From Microbulbifer sp. MKSA007 (GTDB lineage Bacteria > Pseudomonadota > Gammaproteobacteria > Pseudomonadales > Cellvibrionaceae), in contig CP128433.1 of the NCBI GenBank assembly GCA_032615215.1, forward strand, positions 2,501,501-2,565,500: 64,000 bases of DNA, written 5' to 3'. Below the pieces are notes generated by a model that searched no databases, was not told where the DNA came from, and worked only from the letters and a program-made list of their open reading frames with translations. A program made the position numbers and the translations under genes. Below are positions 27,296-35,950 of this stretch, piece by piece; position 1 is the stretch's first letter, and each line of letters opens with the position of its first letter.

Positions 27296-28600
27296 TTGAA
27301 TAGGATAATACTAACAATCTTAATGTTGCTGGGTAGCCTCAATATATTTGCTTCAACCCCAGATATTGAGCAGGCCAGAGATTCCTTAGAGATTGTGAAA
27401 GAATTAACCCCCTGGCCTTGGGAAGAGCCGGTAACTCCAATTATTGAAGAGTATCTGGCAGCTGATTTTGATCAATATTCGGGAATGGCAAAATCCCACT
27501 ACATGGTTGAAGAATTACTGATGCACAAGTGGGGGCAGTCAATCACAGAATTTATTGTATTAGCTGAGCTTCTATACACGTTTCAGCCAGAAGATTACCA
27601 GAAGCAATATAGGCCGGAATTTGATGCCGCTATTGCCGACCTGAATCTATTCAGGTTGGCGATTAATGAGTTACTGCTTCCCCATGTGCCCGGTTATAAA
27701 CTGAAACAGCAAATTTTGACTAAGCGCTTTGATGGCGAGGGTATGGTAATTGCTGTTTTTGATTTGTTTGATCCGACACGCTTACAAGAGCAGCGCGAAC
27801 AGTATCCCAATATTGAAGCGGAAGTTGCCTTTGGTGATCCCATCACTTTCCTTCATGGTAACACCGTAATTGATATCATTTTGGATATTGCTCCGAAGGC
27901 GACTATTGTACCCGTTAGTGCCGAGAGCAAAACTTATAATGATGCAATGGCCTATATGCGGTATCGAGATGACATTAGTGTGATCAATATGAGCCGTGCA
28001 TTTCATATCACCAATGACCAACTCGACCCAGAGTTTGCAGAGCATCTTTCCGCTATTTTACAAAGTAAGATTTTTACCAAGTCACTGGGGAATACAGGTA
28101 CAGATCTTGAGCATAACAACACCGATGTCAGAGAGCGCTTGGAGCTACCACCACTCGGCAGCTTCTTTACCTATGACCTGGATTTAATCAGGGCATTCCT
28201 TGCTCAGAATGAAGGGCAGGCCGGTGCTGAGAATTTGTTTTTTGCAATCAACCTCCAGCCATTCTCAAATGAGATCTCACTTACGGCGACGGTTCCGGGT
28301 TACAACCCCTTGGCTATTAAGCAGAGCTTTGCTATTGCCGGCGATGCAGTATATTCAGCTTCCAGTCAAAACTTTGAGTCTGGTAGCTCTTTTGCCGCTC
28401 CTCAACTAGCGGCTGTCAGCCTATTGCTCCTTGAAATGGCAGACTACTACGGCCTTAGCAGGGTAGAAGCTGCTCAACTAGTGAGCAAGTCATTGAAAGA
28501 TAATGCTCGCCGCAGTTGGCTAGGTGATCACAACACCGGGCTTGGGTTCGTTGACGCCCACCGGGCTATGAGCGCTATTCTGAGAGCGAATAGCAAATAA
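27296..28600 (+). CDS. Secreted subtilisin-like (S8) serine protease, divergent
   Basis: About 434 aa. The TTG at 27296 is chosen: AAGGA (27284-27288) is seven bases upstream and a signal peptide follows directly (I-L-T-I-L-M-L-L-G ... F-A-S). The upstream in-frame ATG at 27161 would put this signal in mid-protein. Triad candidates: D156 in V-I-A-V-F-D, H187 in F-L-H-G-N-T-V and S365 in G-S-S-F-A-A-P. The Asp and His motifs are looser than in typical subtilases, and an unassigned 150-residue N-terminal part precedes them. Probably an active but divergent S8 enzyme. Confidence 0.75.
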   Translation: MNRIILTILMLLGSLNIFASTPDIEQARDSLEIVKELTPWPWEEPVTPIIEEYLAADFDQYSGMAKSHYMVEELLMHKWGQSITEFIVLAELLYTFQPEDYQKQYRPEFDAAIADLNLFRLAINELLLPHVPGYKLKQQILTKRFDGEGMVIAVFDLFDPTRLQEQREQYPNIEAEVAFGDPITFLHGNTVIDIILDIAPKATIVPVSAESKTYNDAMAYMRYRDDISVINMSRAFHITNDQLDPEFAEHLSAILQSKIFTKSLGNTGTDLEHNNTDVRERLELPPLGSFFTYDLDLIRAFLAQNEGQAGAENLFFAINLQPFSNEISLTATVPGYNPLAIKQSFAIAGDAVYSASSQNFESGSSFAAPQLAAVSLLLLEMADYYGLSRVEAAQLVSKSLKDNARRSWLGDHNTGLGFVDAHRAMSAILRANSK

Positions 28601-28634
28601 GCTTGATTTAGTCATCGAGTTGAATGAGAGTGCG

Positions 28635-28664
28635 CTGGCAGGTTGAATATTTGCAGCCTGCCAG
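28635..28664. terminator. Inverted repeat after the S8 protease gene
   Basis: CTGGCAGG (28635-28642) and CCTGCCAG (28657-28664) form a perfect eight-base stem with a 14-base loop. There is no T-run, so this may be a processing or attenuating hairpin rather than an intrinsic terminator. Confidence 0.4.
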
Positions 28665-28720
28665 TTACCTGTATAGATGGTACTGTGGGTAAAGGAAGTG
28701 AATAGGAATAGGAGTGAATA

Positions 28721-29242
28721 TTGAACATACTTTCCGCTCATATGGGGTCCTCATTCAATGAATTATCTCCACTGTTGCAATTTGCACACACTGGGATGAA
28801 GAGGTATGAGGGTTCTGTTGTCGTCAAACGAGGTGGGGTTATTGCGAATACTATTTGTTCAATATTTAGATTCCCGAAGGCGAGTTCAAGTTCGCAGTTA
28901 GTTGTTGATTGTGGACACTTTTCCGATCGGATGGATTGGGTGAGAGATTTCGATGGGTTCAAGATGAGCTCATCATTTTATTCAGAAAAAAATTATCTGG
29001 TGGAAAGGCTCGGCCCTTTGGAAATGCAGTTTACCGCTCATAATGTCAACGGAGCACTTGAATATCAGTTTTCGAAAACGAAGCTATTAGGTATAGCTTT
29101 GCCAAAATTTCTTTGGCCCAAAGTCAAGGCTTATGAAACAGAGAGTGAAGGGCAGTATCAGTTCAGTGTCAGTGTGCACATGTTTTTAGTGGGGTTCATT
29201 TTATCATATGCTGGCGATCTGAAAATTACGGAGCCCGCTTGA
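28721..29242 (+). CDS. DUF4166 domain protein
   Basis: 173 aa matching the DUF4166 pattern: F-A-H-T-G near residue 22, G-x-V-V-V-K-R-G-G region, and a closing V-S-V-H-M-F-L-V-G-F-I-L-S-Y-A-G-D-L. The function is unknown; the family is often fused to saccharopine-dehydrogenase-like domains, but here it stands alone. TTG start with AGGAG six bases upstream. ATG 28742 is a weaker alternative. Confidence 0.75.
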   Translation: MNILSAHMGSSFNELSPLLQFAHTGMKRYEGSVVVKRGGVIANTICSIFRFPKASSSSQLVVDCGHFSDRMDWVRDFDGFKMSSSFYSEKNYLVERLGPLEMQFTAHNVNGALEYQFSKTKLLGIALPKFLWPKVKAYETESEGQYQFSVSVHMFLVGFILSYAGDLKITEPA

Positions 29243-29257
29243 TTTAAAATGCCATTA

Positions 29258-29289
29258 GGGAAGAGCGATCTCAGTAACAAGCTCTTCCC
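29258..29289. terminator. Candidate hairpin between convergent genes
   Basis: GGGAAGAGC (29258-29266) pairs with GCTCTTCCC (29281-29289), a perfect nine-base stem between the 3' ends of the DUF4166 and isochorismatase-family genes. No strong U-tract on the plus side; it may serve both directions. Confidence 0.5.
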
Positions 29290-29310
29290 CAACAACAATA
29301 CATGATTTAC

Positions 29311-30033
29311 TTACCTGGTATTAGAGGCTTCCGCTAGTCCCTTCAGGAGTTTCTGACTATCTGTATAAGCGCCAAAGACACCTCCCTGCATAGTAATCAT
29401 CTTGAGAGCCGACTCATGGTTGCCGATGTCGGTAGCCCCAGTGCAGTCTGATAGAAGCAGGCACTCGAATCCTCGATCATTTGCTTCCCTCATGGTGGTG
29501 TGTACGCATACGTCGGTTGTAACGCCCACGAGAATCAAGTTATCGATCCCTTTAAGCTTGAGTATTAGCCCGAAGTCTGTAGAAAAGAAGGTACCTTTGC
29601 CTGGCTTATCAATAATGACCTCACCAGCTTTGGGCGCTAGTTCAGGGATCACGTCCCAACCAGGTTCCCCTCTGACTAAAATACGTCCACATGGTCCCGG
29701 GTCGCCGATACCCGCAGCAATTTGTCGTGAGCGCCAGCGTTTGTTTGGAGGGAGGTCAGAAAGGTCGGGGCGATGCCCCTCCCGGGTGTACATAATGTGA
29801 TAGTTTTCTGCCCGCATCGCATTCAATACTTGCTGGATGGGTTCGATGGGCTTGCGCATTGCCTCCAGATCATATCCCATCTTGTCGACATAGCCGCCGG
29901 GGCTGCAAAAGTCCACCTGCATGTCAATAACCACGAGAGTGGTGTTTTCTGGCCTGAGATCCCCATTATATGGCCACTTGTATGGGTTGGCCTCGACAGG
30001 GCCATTTTTGTCCGATGAATCTGAAGTGCTCAT
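29311..30033 (-). CDS. Isochorismatase-family cysteine hydrolase (biuret/ureidoacrylate amidohydrolase-like)
   Basis: About 240 aa. Catalytic triad: Asp in V-V-I-D-M-Q-V-D-F-C, Lys in I-D-K-P-G-K-G-T-F, Cys in T-T-D-V-C-V-H-T-T, with the family cis-peptide motif G-V-T-T-D preceding it. The G-Y-D-L-E-A-M-R-K-P-I-E-P segment is typical of the biuret hydrolase and RutB-like subgroup. The exact substrate is not assignable. ATG 30033 is preferred over the TTG two codons upstream. No pyrimidine or triazine genes are nearby. Confidence 0.88.
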   Translation of the reverse strand: MSTSDSSDKNGPVEANPYKWPYNGDLRPENTTLVVIDMQVDFCSPGGYVDKMGYDLEAMRKPIEPIQQVLNAMRAENYHIMYTREGHRPDLSDLPPNKRWRSRQIAAGIGDPGPCGRILVRGEPGWDVIPELAPKAGEVIIDKPGKGTFFSTDFGLILKLKGIDNLILVGVTTDVCVHTTMREANDRGFECLLLSDCTGATDIGNHESALKMITMQGGVFGAYTDSQKLLKGLAEASNTR

Positions 30034-30039
30034 TGTCAA

Positions 30040-30633
30040 GGCCTCTACTTATTGATAGAGAAAGTGATTGCCAATGGATAATAGCGTTGATTGAGAGCTT
30101 GATTGATTGGTAAGACTTTATTGGGCGCACAATTCTTGCTTAGGTGAGGTATGACCGAATCCGCATAAGTAATGAATGCTCATCTGGTAGTGGGTTTAGG
30201 CGTATCTCTCCTATATCTTTTGTTCATGAAAGGCCAAAACATTGCGACATATATTTTGTGTATTCGTTTCTCTTCAACTATTTGATCAAATTTAAAAGGC
30301 CGCCTTTATTCGTATATCTAGCATATGAAATTTCGAGTGCGATTTTATTTTGCGCTAAATATCTACAAACAAGATCACGGTTGGATAGTTGAAGCTTACT
30401 TCTATATTTCGGTTCAAAGAGTTCGTTCCACTGATATGTGGAAGTGAAACGTCACACTTTTTTTATTGAAAAATTATCTATATTATCCTGCGTGTCATTT
30501 TGAGTGAATTTTAGTGGGGCTTATTTGGTACTCCCTTCTGGTTTAGAAATATAGGGATTAAAGAATATCCGCTTATGTATTCATCTTTGAAGTTAAGAAC
30601 CGTTTTTGGATGTAAGTAGTTAAAGGAAAGTTT
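30040..30633. other. AT-rich intergenic region
   Basis: About 590 bases between divergent genes. An 82-codon ORF (30144-30392) has no ribosome binding site or recognisable features. A short TTCCAC/GTGGAA inverted repeat lies near 30427-30444. Nothing else was recognised. Confidence 0.5.
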
Positions 30634-31536
30634 GTGGAAAATCTTAAGAAGGGAATTTTCGCTGGTGTTGCATTACTGATTATTCCTATCGCCATGGGGA
30701 CTGTTTTCACGGTTGACGAGGGGCACGTAGGAATTGTAAAGCGATTTGGTAAGGCAATCTCACAGGTTGATCCTGGAATTCATACGAAAGTCCCATTTAT
30801 GGACAATGTGGTCGAAATCGAAGTAAGAACCCGGAAAAATGTTGAGACGATGAATGCCGCCACTGCAGAACAAATGCCGTTAAAAGCAGTGACTGCGGTG
30901 AACTGGACGGTAACTCGCAGTGCAGCCATTGATTTGTATAAGCAATATGGCGGTTTGGAACAATTTGAACAGCGGATTCTCGATCCCAGGCTGAGAAGCG
31001 CCAGTAAAGCTGGTTTGGCTGAATTCAAGGCAGAGCAGATTATCCAGAACCGGAATGCAGCAATTCGACGTATTGAGGAACTCTTGGAGGAGGAAACCAA
31101 GGGGTTGCCTATGGAATTGGGAGATGTACAGATTGAGAGCATCAGCTTGCCTCCCAAGTACATCCAATCTATTGAAACCAAGCAGACAGAGTTGAACCTG
31201 GCGGCTGCCGAAAAGCACAAATTGGAACGTCAAAAGCTGGAAGCGCAACGTGAGGTGAATACTGCTAATGCGCGCCGTGATGCCACCAAAGCTAAAGCAG
31301 ATGGTGAAGCCCATAAGATTCGTGTAGAGGCCGAGGCGGAAGCTTTTGCGATTCTGGAGAAAGGGGAAGCGGAAGCCGCAGCGATTAAAGCAAAAGCTGA
31401 TGCGATTGCCAGAAACCATACCTTGGTTGAATATATCCGCGCGCAGCAATGGAATGGCCAGATGCCTTCAACTATTATGGGTGGCGATCAGCCAATTCTG
31501 TGGGATATGGGGAATAACTCAGACCGCAGAAATTAA
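30634..31536 (+). CDS. SPFH/prohibitin-family membrane protein
   Basis: 300 aa: N-terminal membrane anchor (about 6-24), then an SPFH domain (V-D-E-G-H-V-G-I-V-K-R-F-G-K ... D-P-G-I-H), and a long Ala/Glu/Lys coiled coil (about 185-265), as in prohibitin, HflK/C and stomatin scaffolds. Prohibitin-like members form ring assemblies in the inner membrane. GTG start with AAGGAAAG upstream. Monocistronic, with a terminator following. Confidence 0.88.
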   Translation: MENLKKGIFAGVALLIIPIAMGTVFTVDEGHVGIVKRFGKAISQVDPGIHTKVPFMDNVVEIEVRTRKNVETMNAATAEQMPLKAVTAVNWTVTRSAAIDLYKQYGGLEQFEQRILDPRLRSASKAGLAEFKAEQIIQNRNAAIRRIEELLEEETKGLPMELGDVQIESISLPPKYIQSIETKQTELNLAAAEKHKLERQKLEAQREVNTANARRDATKAKADGEAHKIRVEAEAEAFAILEKGEAEAAAIKAKADAIARNHTLVEYIRAQQWNGQMPSTIMGGDQPILWDMGNNSDRRN

Positions 31537-31580
31537 GATAGCTCAAAGCTAGAGCTTTGCTTGCTTTTTACACAAAAGGT

Positions 31581-31607
31581 TTGGCGTTTATCAATAGGAA
31601 ACGCCAA
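31581..31607 (+). terminator. Hairpin after the SPFH gene
   Basis: TTGGCGTTT (31581-31589) pairs perfectly with AAACGCCAA (31599-31607) around a nine-base loop. A smaller CAAAGCT/AGCTTTG hairpin with a following T-run (CTTTTT) lies just upstream, around 31544-31570. Either could end the transcript. Confidence 0.6.
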
Positions 31608-31826
31608 GCCTAGTTTGTTCAGTTGGCAGTATTTCCTAAATTCTAAATGATGGTACAGTTATTACTTAATAAGGACTGTTTGTTAGTCTCTTAGTTACTT
31701 GACTTGCCAAGTAACTCCTCCCAATATCCGAAAGGTACTTTTCGGTGTGCTAATTACCCAGTTTATCCGGATTAAATTTATTGATGTTCCTCGGGTATCA
31801 CGCACTCTAAATCAAGGAGATTCCGG

Positions 31827-32618
31827 TTGAAACACTTTATATGGTTTATCACTGCTGCAATATTGGTTTTTGGTGTCAGCAACTCGGTGATTGCAGAAGA
31901 TGGGGGCTCATGTAGCAAGTTATGTACTTTTGTGCTCAAGAATAGTCGGACCTCAGAATATACGGTAATTAATAGGGAGAGGGCAGCCAGGCAGTTCACA
32001 CCATTCTCTACTTTTAAGGTTCCAAATACCCTTATTGCACTTGACTTGGGTTTAGTTGAGAACCTGTTACAAGAGCTAACCTATAATCATGACAAATACC
32101 CGGCTAAAGGGTGGTGGCCTACAATCTGGTCAGAAAGACCTTTGACAATTCGCGAAGCATTTCAAAATTCAGCGGTTCCGATCTATCAGCAATTAGCAAC
32201 GGAGATTGGCGCTAAGAGAATGAATCAGTATTTGGCAGGTTTTAATTATGGTAATCGGGATGCTTCGTCTGGTATTGATACCTTCTGGCTCAATGAGAGT
32301 ATCAAAATATCCGCGTTGGAGCAGGTAGACTTCCTGGAACGTTTATTTACTGGTCAATTACCTGTATCGCAGTCAGCTATAGATAAAATTAAAGAAGTGA
32401 TGCTGGTAGAGGAGACTGATACCTATAAGTTATATGCAAAAACAGGAGGAGGGCCAATAGCTAAAAATAAGGCTTTAGGCTGGTATATTGGAATTGTAGA
32501 GTCCAATAACAATATTCATTATTTTGCGATTAACATAGATGGCAGCAGTTTTCGGGAAGTACAAAAGAAAAGAATTGAAATTGCCAGAAAGAAACTATCT
32601 GAGTTGGGGGTTATTTAG
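31827..32618 (+). CDS. Class D (OXA-type) beta-lactamase
   Basis: 263 aa with a signal peptide (about 1-23). Active-site motifs in order: S61-T-F-K64 (S-x-x-K), S-A-V, Y-G-N, W-L-N-E-S-I-K-I-S (omega-loop Trp region) and K-T-G-G-G. All class D landmarks are present, so a functional serine beta-lactamase is likely; the spectrum cannot be read. TTG start with AAGGAG seven bases upstream. No integron, IS or resistance neighbours, so it appears to be an intrinsic chromosomal gene. Confidence 0.92.
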   Translation: MKHFIWFITAAILVFGVSNSVIAEDGGSCSKLCTFVLKNSRTSEYTVINRERAARQFTPFSTFKVPNTLIALDLGLVENLLQELTYNHDKYPAKGWWPTIWSERPLTIREAFQNSAVPIYQQLATEIGAKRMNQYLAGFNYGNRDASSGIDTFWLNESIKISALEQVDFLERLFTGQLPVSQSAIDKIKEVMLVEETDTYKLYAKTGGGPIAKNKALGWYIGIVESNNNIHYFAINIDGSSFREVQKKRIEIARKKLSELGVI

Positions 32619-32722
32619 GCTCTTTATAGCAAAGCTGTGGTACGTCTGTTTTGCAATGGTTAGGGCTTTTTGATTGATTGTTGTGAGTCAATCGGCATAA
32701 TGGCGATCAAATTCACTTTCAT

Positions 32723-33562
32723 ATGGGGCTTCCTATGGGAACTCAAGCTGTAAAAGTTATATTTGCTTTATTCATCAGCACCTTTTGCTCATTATGCCTG
32801 GCTGCCGATAAAGCAGACAATTTGGATAAGCTTCTGCTTGTATCGGGTTTCACCAAGCAGGTTGAGGGGTTTCCTGAGCTAGTAAAATCTGGATTTGCGG
32901 AAGGCGTACAGCAAGGTGCACCAATTCCTCAGGATAAACTGCAAAAGATTCTTGAAAGTGCAGATAATACAATTTTACCGTCCATCATTATGGAAGAAGT
33001 GCGCTCGTCACTGAGTACTTCTCTGACCGATAAAGATGTTGAGGTCTTATTGGCTTGGTATGAGTCAGATATCGGTAAGAAAATTACTAAGGCTGAAGAG
33101 GAAGGAAGCTCTGAAGAGGCATTCCAGAATTTGATGGCTAATGCACAGCAGTTGATGGCTGACACAAAGCGCGTTGAAATGGCAACTCGTATTGATCAGC
33201 TTGTTGGTGCTACCGATATAGCGATGGAGATGCAGGTCTCTACGGGTATTGCTGTCTATTCCGCAGTGATGGCAGTGATGGCTCCCGGCCAAGAGATCAA
33301 TCTAGATGCTTATAAGGCACAAATGGAGGCAATGAAGCCCCAGATGCGTCAAAATGTTGAGCAATTTGTAACTCTCTCTTTCGTGCAAACTTATCAAGGA
33401 TTCGACGATGCAAGCCTAGCGAAATATGAGGAGTTCTTGAGCCAACCAGAAGCTAAAAAATTCAACTCCTCTTCAATGGCAGGGCTAAATAAAGCTCTAA
33501 CACAAGTAATCGGCCGTTGGTCCGGTGATATGGCCTCTATACTTAAGAGTGAAGCGAACTGA
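32723..33562 (+). CDS. DUF2059 domain secreted protein
   Basis: 279 aa with a signal peptide (L-C-L-A-A-D near residue 28) and an all-helical body holding the DUF2059 pattern twice in part: E-V-L-L-A-W-Y-E-S-D-I-G-K-K-I and L-A-K-Y-E-E-F-L-S-Q-P-E-A-K-K-F. The function is unknown; periplasmic. An ATG four codons later is a possible start. Confidence 0.78.
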   Translation: MGLPMGTQAVKVIFALFISTFCSLCLAADKADNLDKLLLVSGFTKQVEGFPELVKSGFAEGVQQGAPIPQDKLQKILESADNTILPSIIMEEVRSSLSTSLTDKDVEVLLAWYESDIGKKITKAEEEGSSEEAFQNLMANAQQLMADTKRVEMATRIDQLVGATDIAMEMQVSTGIAVYSAVMAVMAPGQEINLDAYKAQMEAMKPQMRQNVEQFVTLSFVQTYQGFDDASLAKYEEFLSQPEAKKFNSSSMAGLNKALTQVIGRWSGDMASILKSEAN

Positions 33563-33631
33563 TTATGGGGTAGGGAGCTCCTGAATATCTTTGTGCTTTC
33601 TAATTAGATATTTAGGGGTTCCTCGGCCTAC

Positions 33632-33667
33632 AGCCTGCTTCCATATTAGCCGTAAAGGAAGCAGGCT
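33632..33667. terminator. Strong hairpin between convergent DUF2059 and kup genes
   Basis: AGCCTGCTTCC (33632-33642) and GGAAGCAGGCT (33657-33667) form a perfect 11-base stem with a 14-base loop. T-runs are absent, so the terminator call is provisional. Confidence 0.5.
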
Positions 33668-33757
33668 GGTATGATCAGCATGTTTTAACTATTTCTCTCT
33701 ATACTCTAAGGTGAGTTTCATAAGCTCGTCAGTTATTTGATAAAATAGCTTGTCAAT

Positions 33758-35646
33758 TCAGATCATTATATTCTCTTGTACTTCGACAGTCCTGTTAGCC
33801 GGGATACGATAATATTCAATAGCACTGCTTGAATTCCTTACCATTGCAGCAAAGATCCGCTCTCGCCAATTTGCCATTTTGCTATAGCCACCTTTAACAG
33901 GAAATATATTGTATCGGCAGGTAAAGAAAGAAGACTTACTTGGATCTATATCCAAAAGGTGCATTTTGTTGAGTTTATTTATGGCCCCTTCGACATCTGG
34001 GCGTTCCATATATCCATAACGTAAGATTAGCCTGAAGCATCCCTCTCTGATCTTACTAATGATTGCTCGGTTCTTTGGGAGTACTTTTGGTGTATTGGCC
34101 GACGTAACGGTTAGGAAAAGGTTCTTTTCATGAAGGACACTATTATGTTTCAAATTGTATATTAGGGCATGAGGTACAAAGAGTTGATTGGTTCCCACAA
34201 ATATCGCTGTTCCAGGTACTCGTAATGGGGGGTTATCAAAAAGTGAGTTTAAATAGGGTTCCAATTTATAATTCTTACCCTGCAAGTAACAATTTATTGC
34301 TTTTTTTCCATCTCTCCAAGTAATCATCAGCATCGCAATAAATGCGGCTAAACTTATAGAGAACCACCCCCGTGGCCAATCTTTGCCAGGTTTGAAGTAA
34401 CAAAGGCAAAATCAATAAAAGCAAAGAATGAGCCGACAGCTAGGCAAATTAGCAGATTGTATTTGAGGTAGTGGCGATACACGATTGCTGCAATGCAGGA
34501 GGTAATCAACATTGCGCCACTCACTGACACACCATAAGCACTAGCCAGGTGGACTGAGCTTCCAAAGAGAATTGCCACTAGTATTACCGCTGTCATTAAT
34601 AGGTAATTGACCCCGGGCATATAAACTTGCCCCACGAGTGCTGATGACGTGTGCCGGATGGCAAAACGGGGCATCAAGCCAAGTTGGATTCCTTGTTTTG
34701 TCAGGGAGAAGGTCCCCGAGATACAGGCCTGGGAAGCGATGCAGGTTGCTACAGTTGCAAGAATAATCATTGGGTAGAGCGACCAGTCCGGGTACATCCG
34801 GTAAAAGGGGTTGTCTACCGCAGAGGTGTCACTAATAAGTAGAGCGCCCTGTCCCATATAGTTCAACACGAGGGCGGGGAACACCAAACCTATCCAGGCA
34901 ATTCTTATAGGCATGCGTCCAAAATGCCCCATGTCGGTATATAGGGCCTCTCCTCCGGTAAACACCAGTAATACTGCACCTAATATCCAGAATGAAGCCA
35001 TGCCATGGTTAGTGAGGAAGCTAACAGCATGCAAGGGATTAATGGAGTGGAGAATTACAGGATTCTGGAGCACCCAGTAAAGGCCCGCGAGCAGCAAAAC
35101 TAAGAACCAGATGGCGGTAATCGGGCCGAACAGTTTCCCCACGGTTTCGGTGCCGAAGCGCTGTACAAAAAACAATCCAAAGAGTATGCCGATAGAAATT
35201 GGCAGGATAAACGGTTTTAGAGTTTTGTTGACTATCTCCAGTCCTTCGACTGCGGAGAGAACGGAGATGGCTGGTGTGATAACGGCATCACCAAAAAATA
35301 GTGCCGCGCCACAGATCCCGCCGCCTATAATGAACTTTCTTAATAATTCTCGCCCTTTTGTCGCTTCTAGGGCCAGCGTCATCAGCGCCATGATCCCGCC
35401 TTCCCCTCGGTTGTCCAGGCGCATTACCAATATGACGTACTTAATAGTGACAATGAGGGTAAGTGCCCAGAAGACAGCAGACACCCCACCAATAATGGTC
35501 TCTGTGTTATGGGGAATTCCAAACCGGGGGTGGAAAATCAGTTTAAAGGCGTAGAGTGGGCTGGTACCGATATCACCAAATACAACCCCGAGAGCGGCAA
35601 GTGAGAGAACCCAGTGTTTTCTTGCGCCTTCTGAGCGAGATTCCAT
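33758..35646 (-). CDS. kup: Kup low-affinity potassium transporter, apparent frameshift
   Basis: KUP/HAK/KT potassium:proton symporter. The first 430 codons carry the family signature G-V-V-F-G-D-I-G-T-S-P-L-Y-A-F and about eleven membrane helices, then stop at 34354. The remaining 190 codons (cytosolic C-terminal domain) continue in another frame from 34333. The break lies in a C5 run (34367-34371; G5 on the coding strand). One more G yields I-G-H-G-G-W-F-S-I-S-L-A and a protein of about 628 aa, the normal Kup length. Start ATG 35646 rather than TTG 35652. Confidence 0.9.
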
Positions 35647-35950
35647 TTGCAACTCTTATCATCCAGTGTCATACAAAGGCAGTGATTTAATACTTATCAG
35701 GGAGTTTGCTGTCATCACTTGGATGGTGGGTATCAGCGCGCAAGAAATTAATTTTCCCTGAGACTGATCTTAGCAATACATTGCTAAGGCACCATGTGAG
35801 CTACTGTGCAGGGTGCAAACTTATGAGCCGATAAAGTGAGATGTAAGAGAGGTATCCGCGTAATTGAGCAATCGTGTCAGGCAGTTATAAAAACAGCTCT
35901 TTTGGCGGGGATCTTATTGTTAGTAAGGCGGGACTACAGGAGCCTCCCCA

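Noticed and set aside
30144..30392. 82-codon ORF in the 30.0-30.6 kb intergenic region
   Set aside because: No Shine-Dalgarno, no domain, AT-rich random-looking translation.
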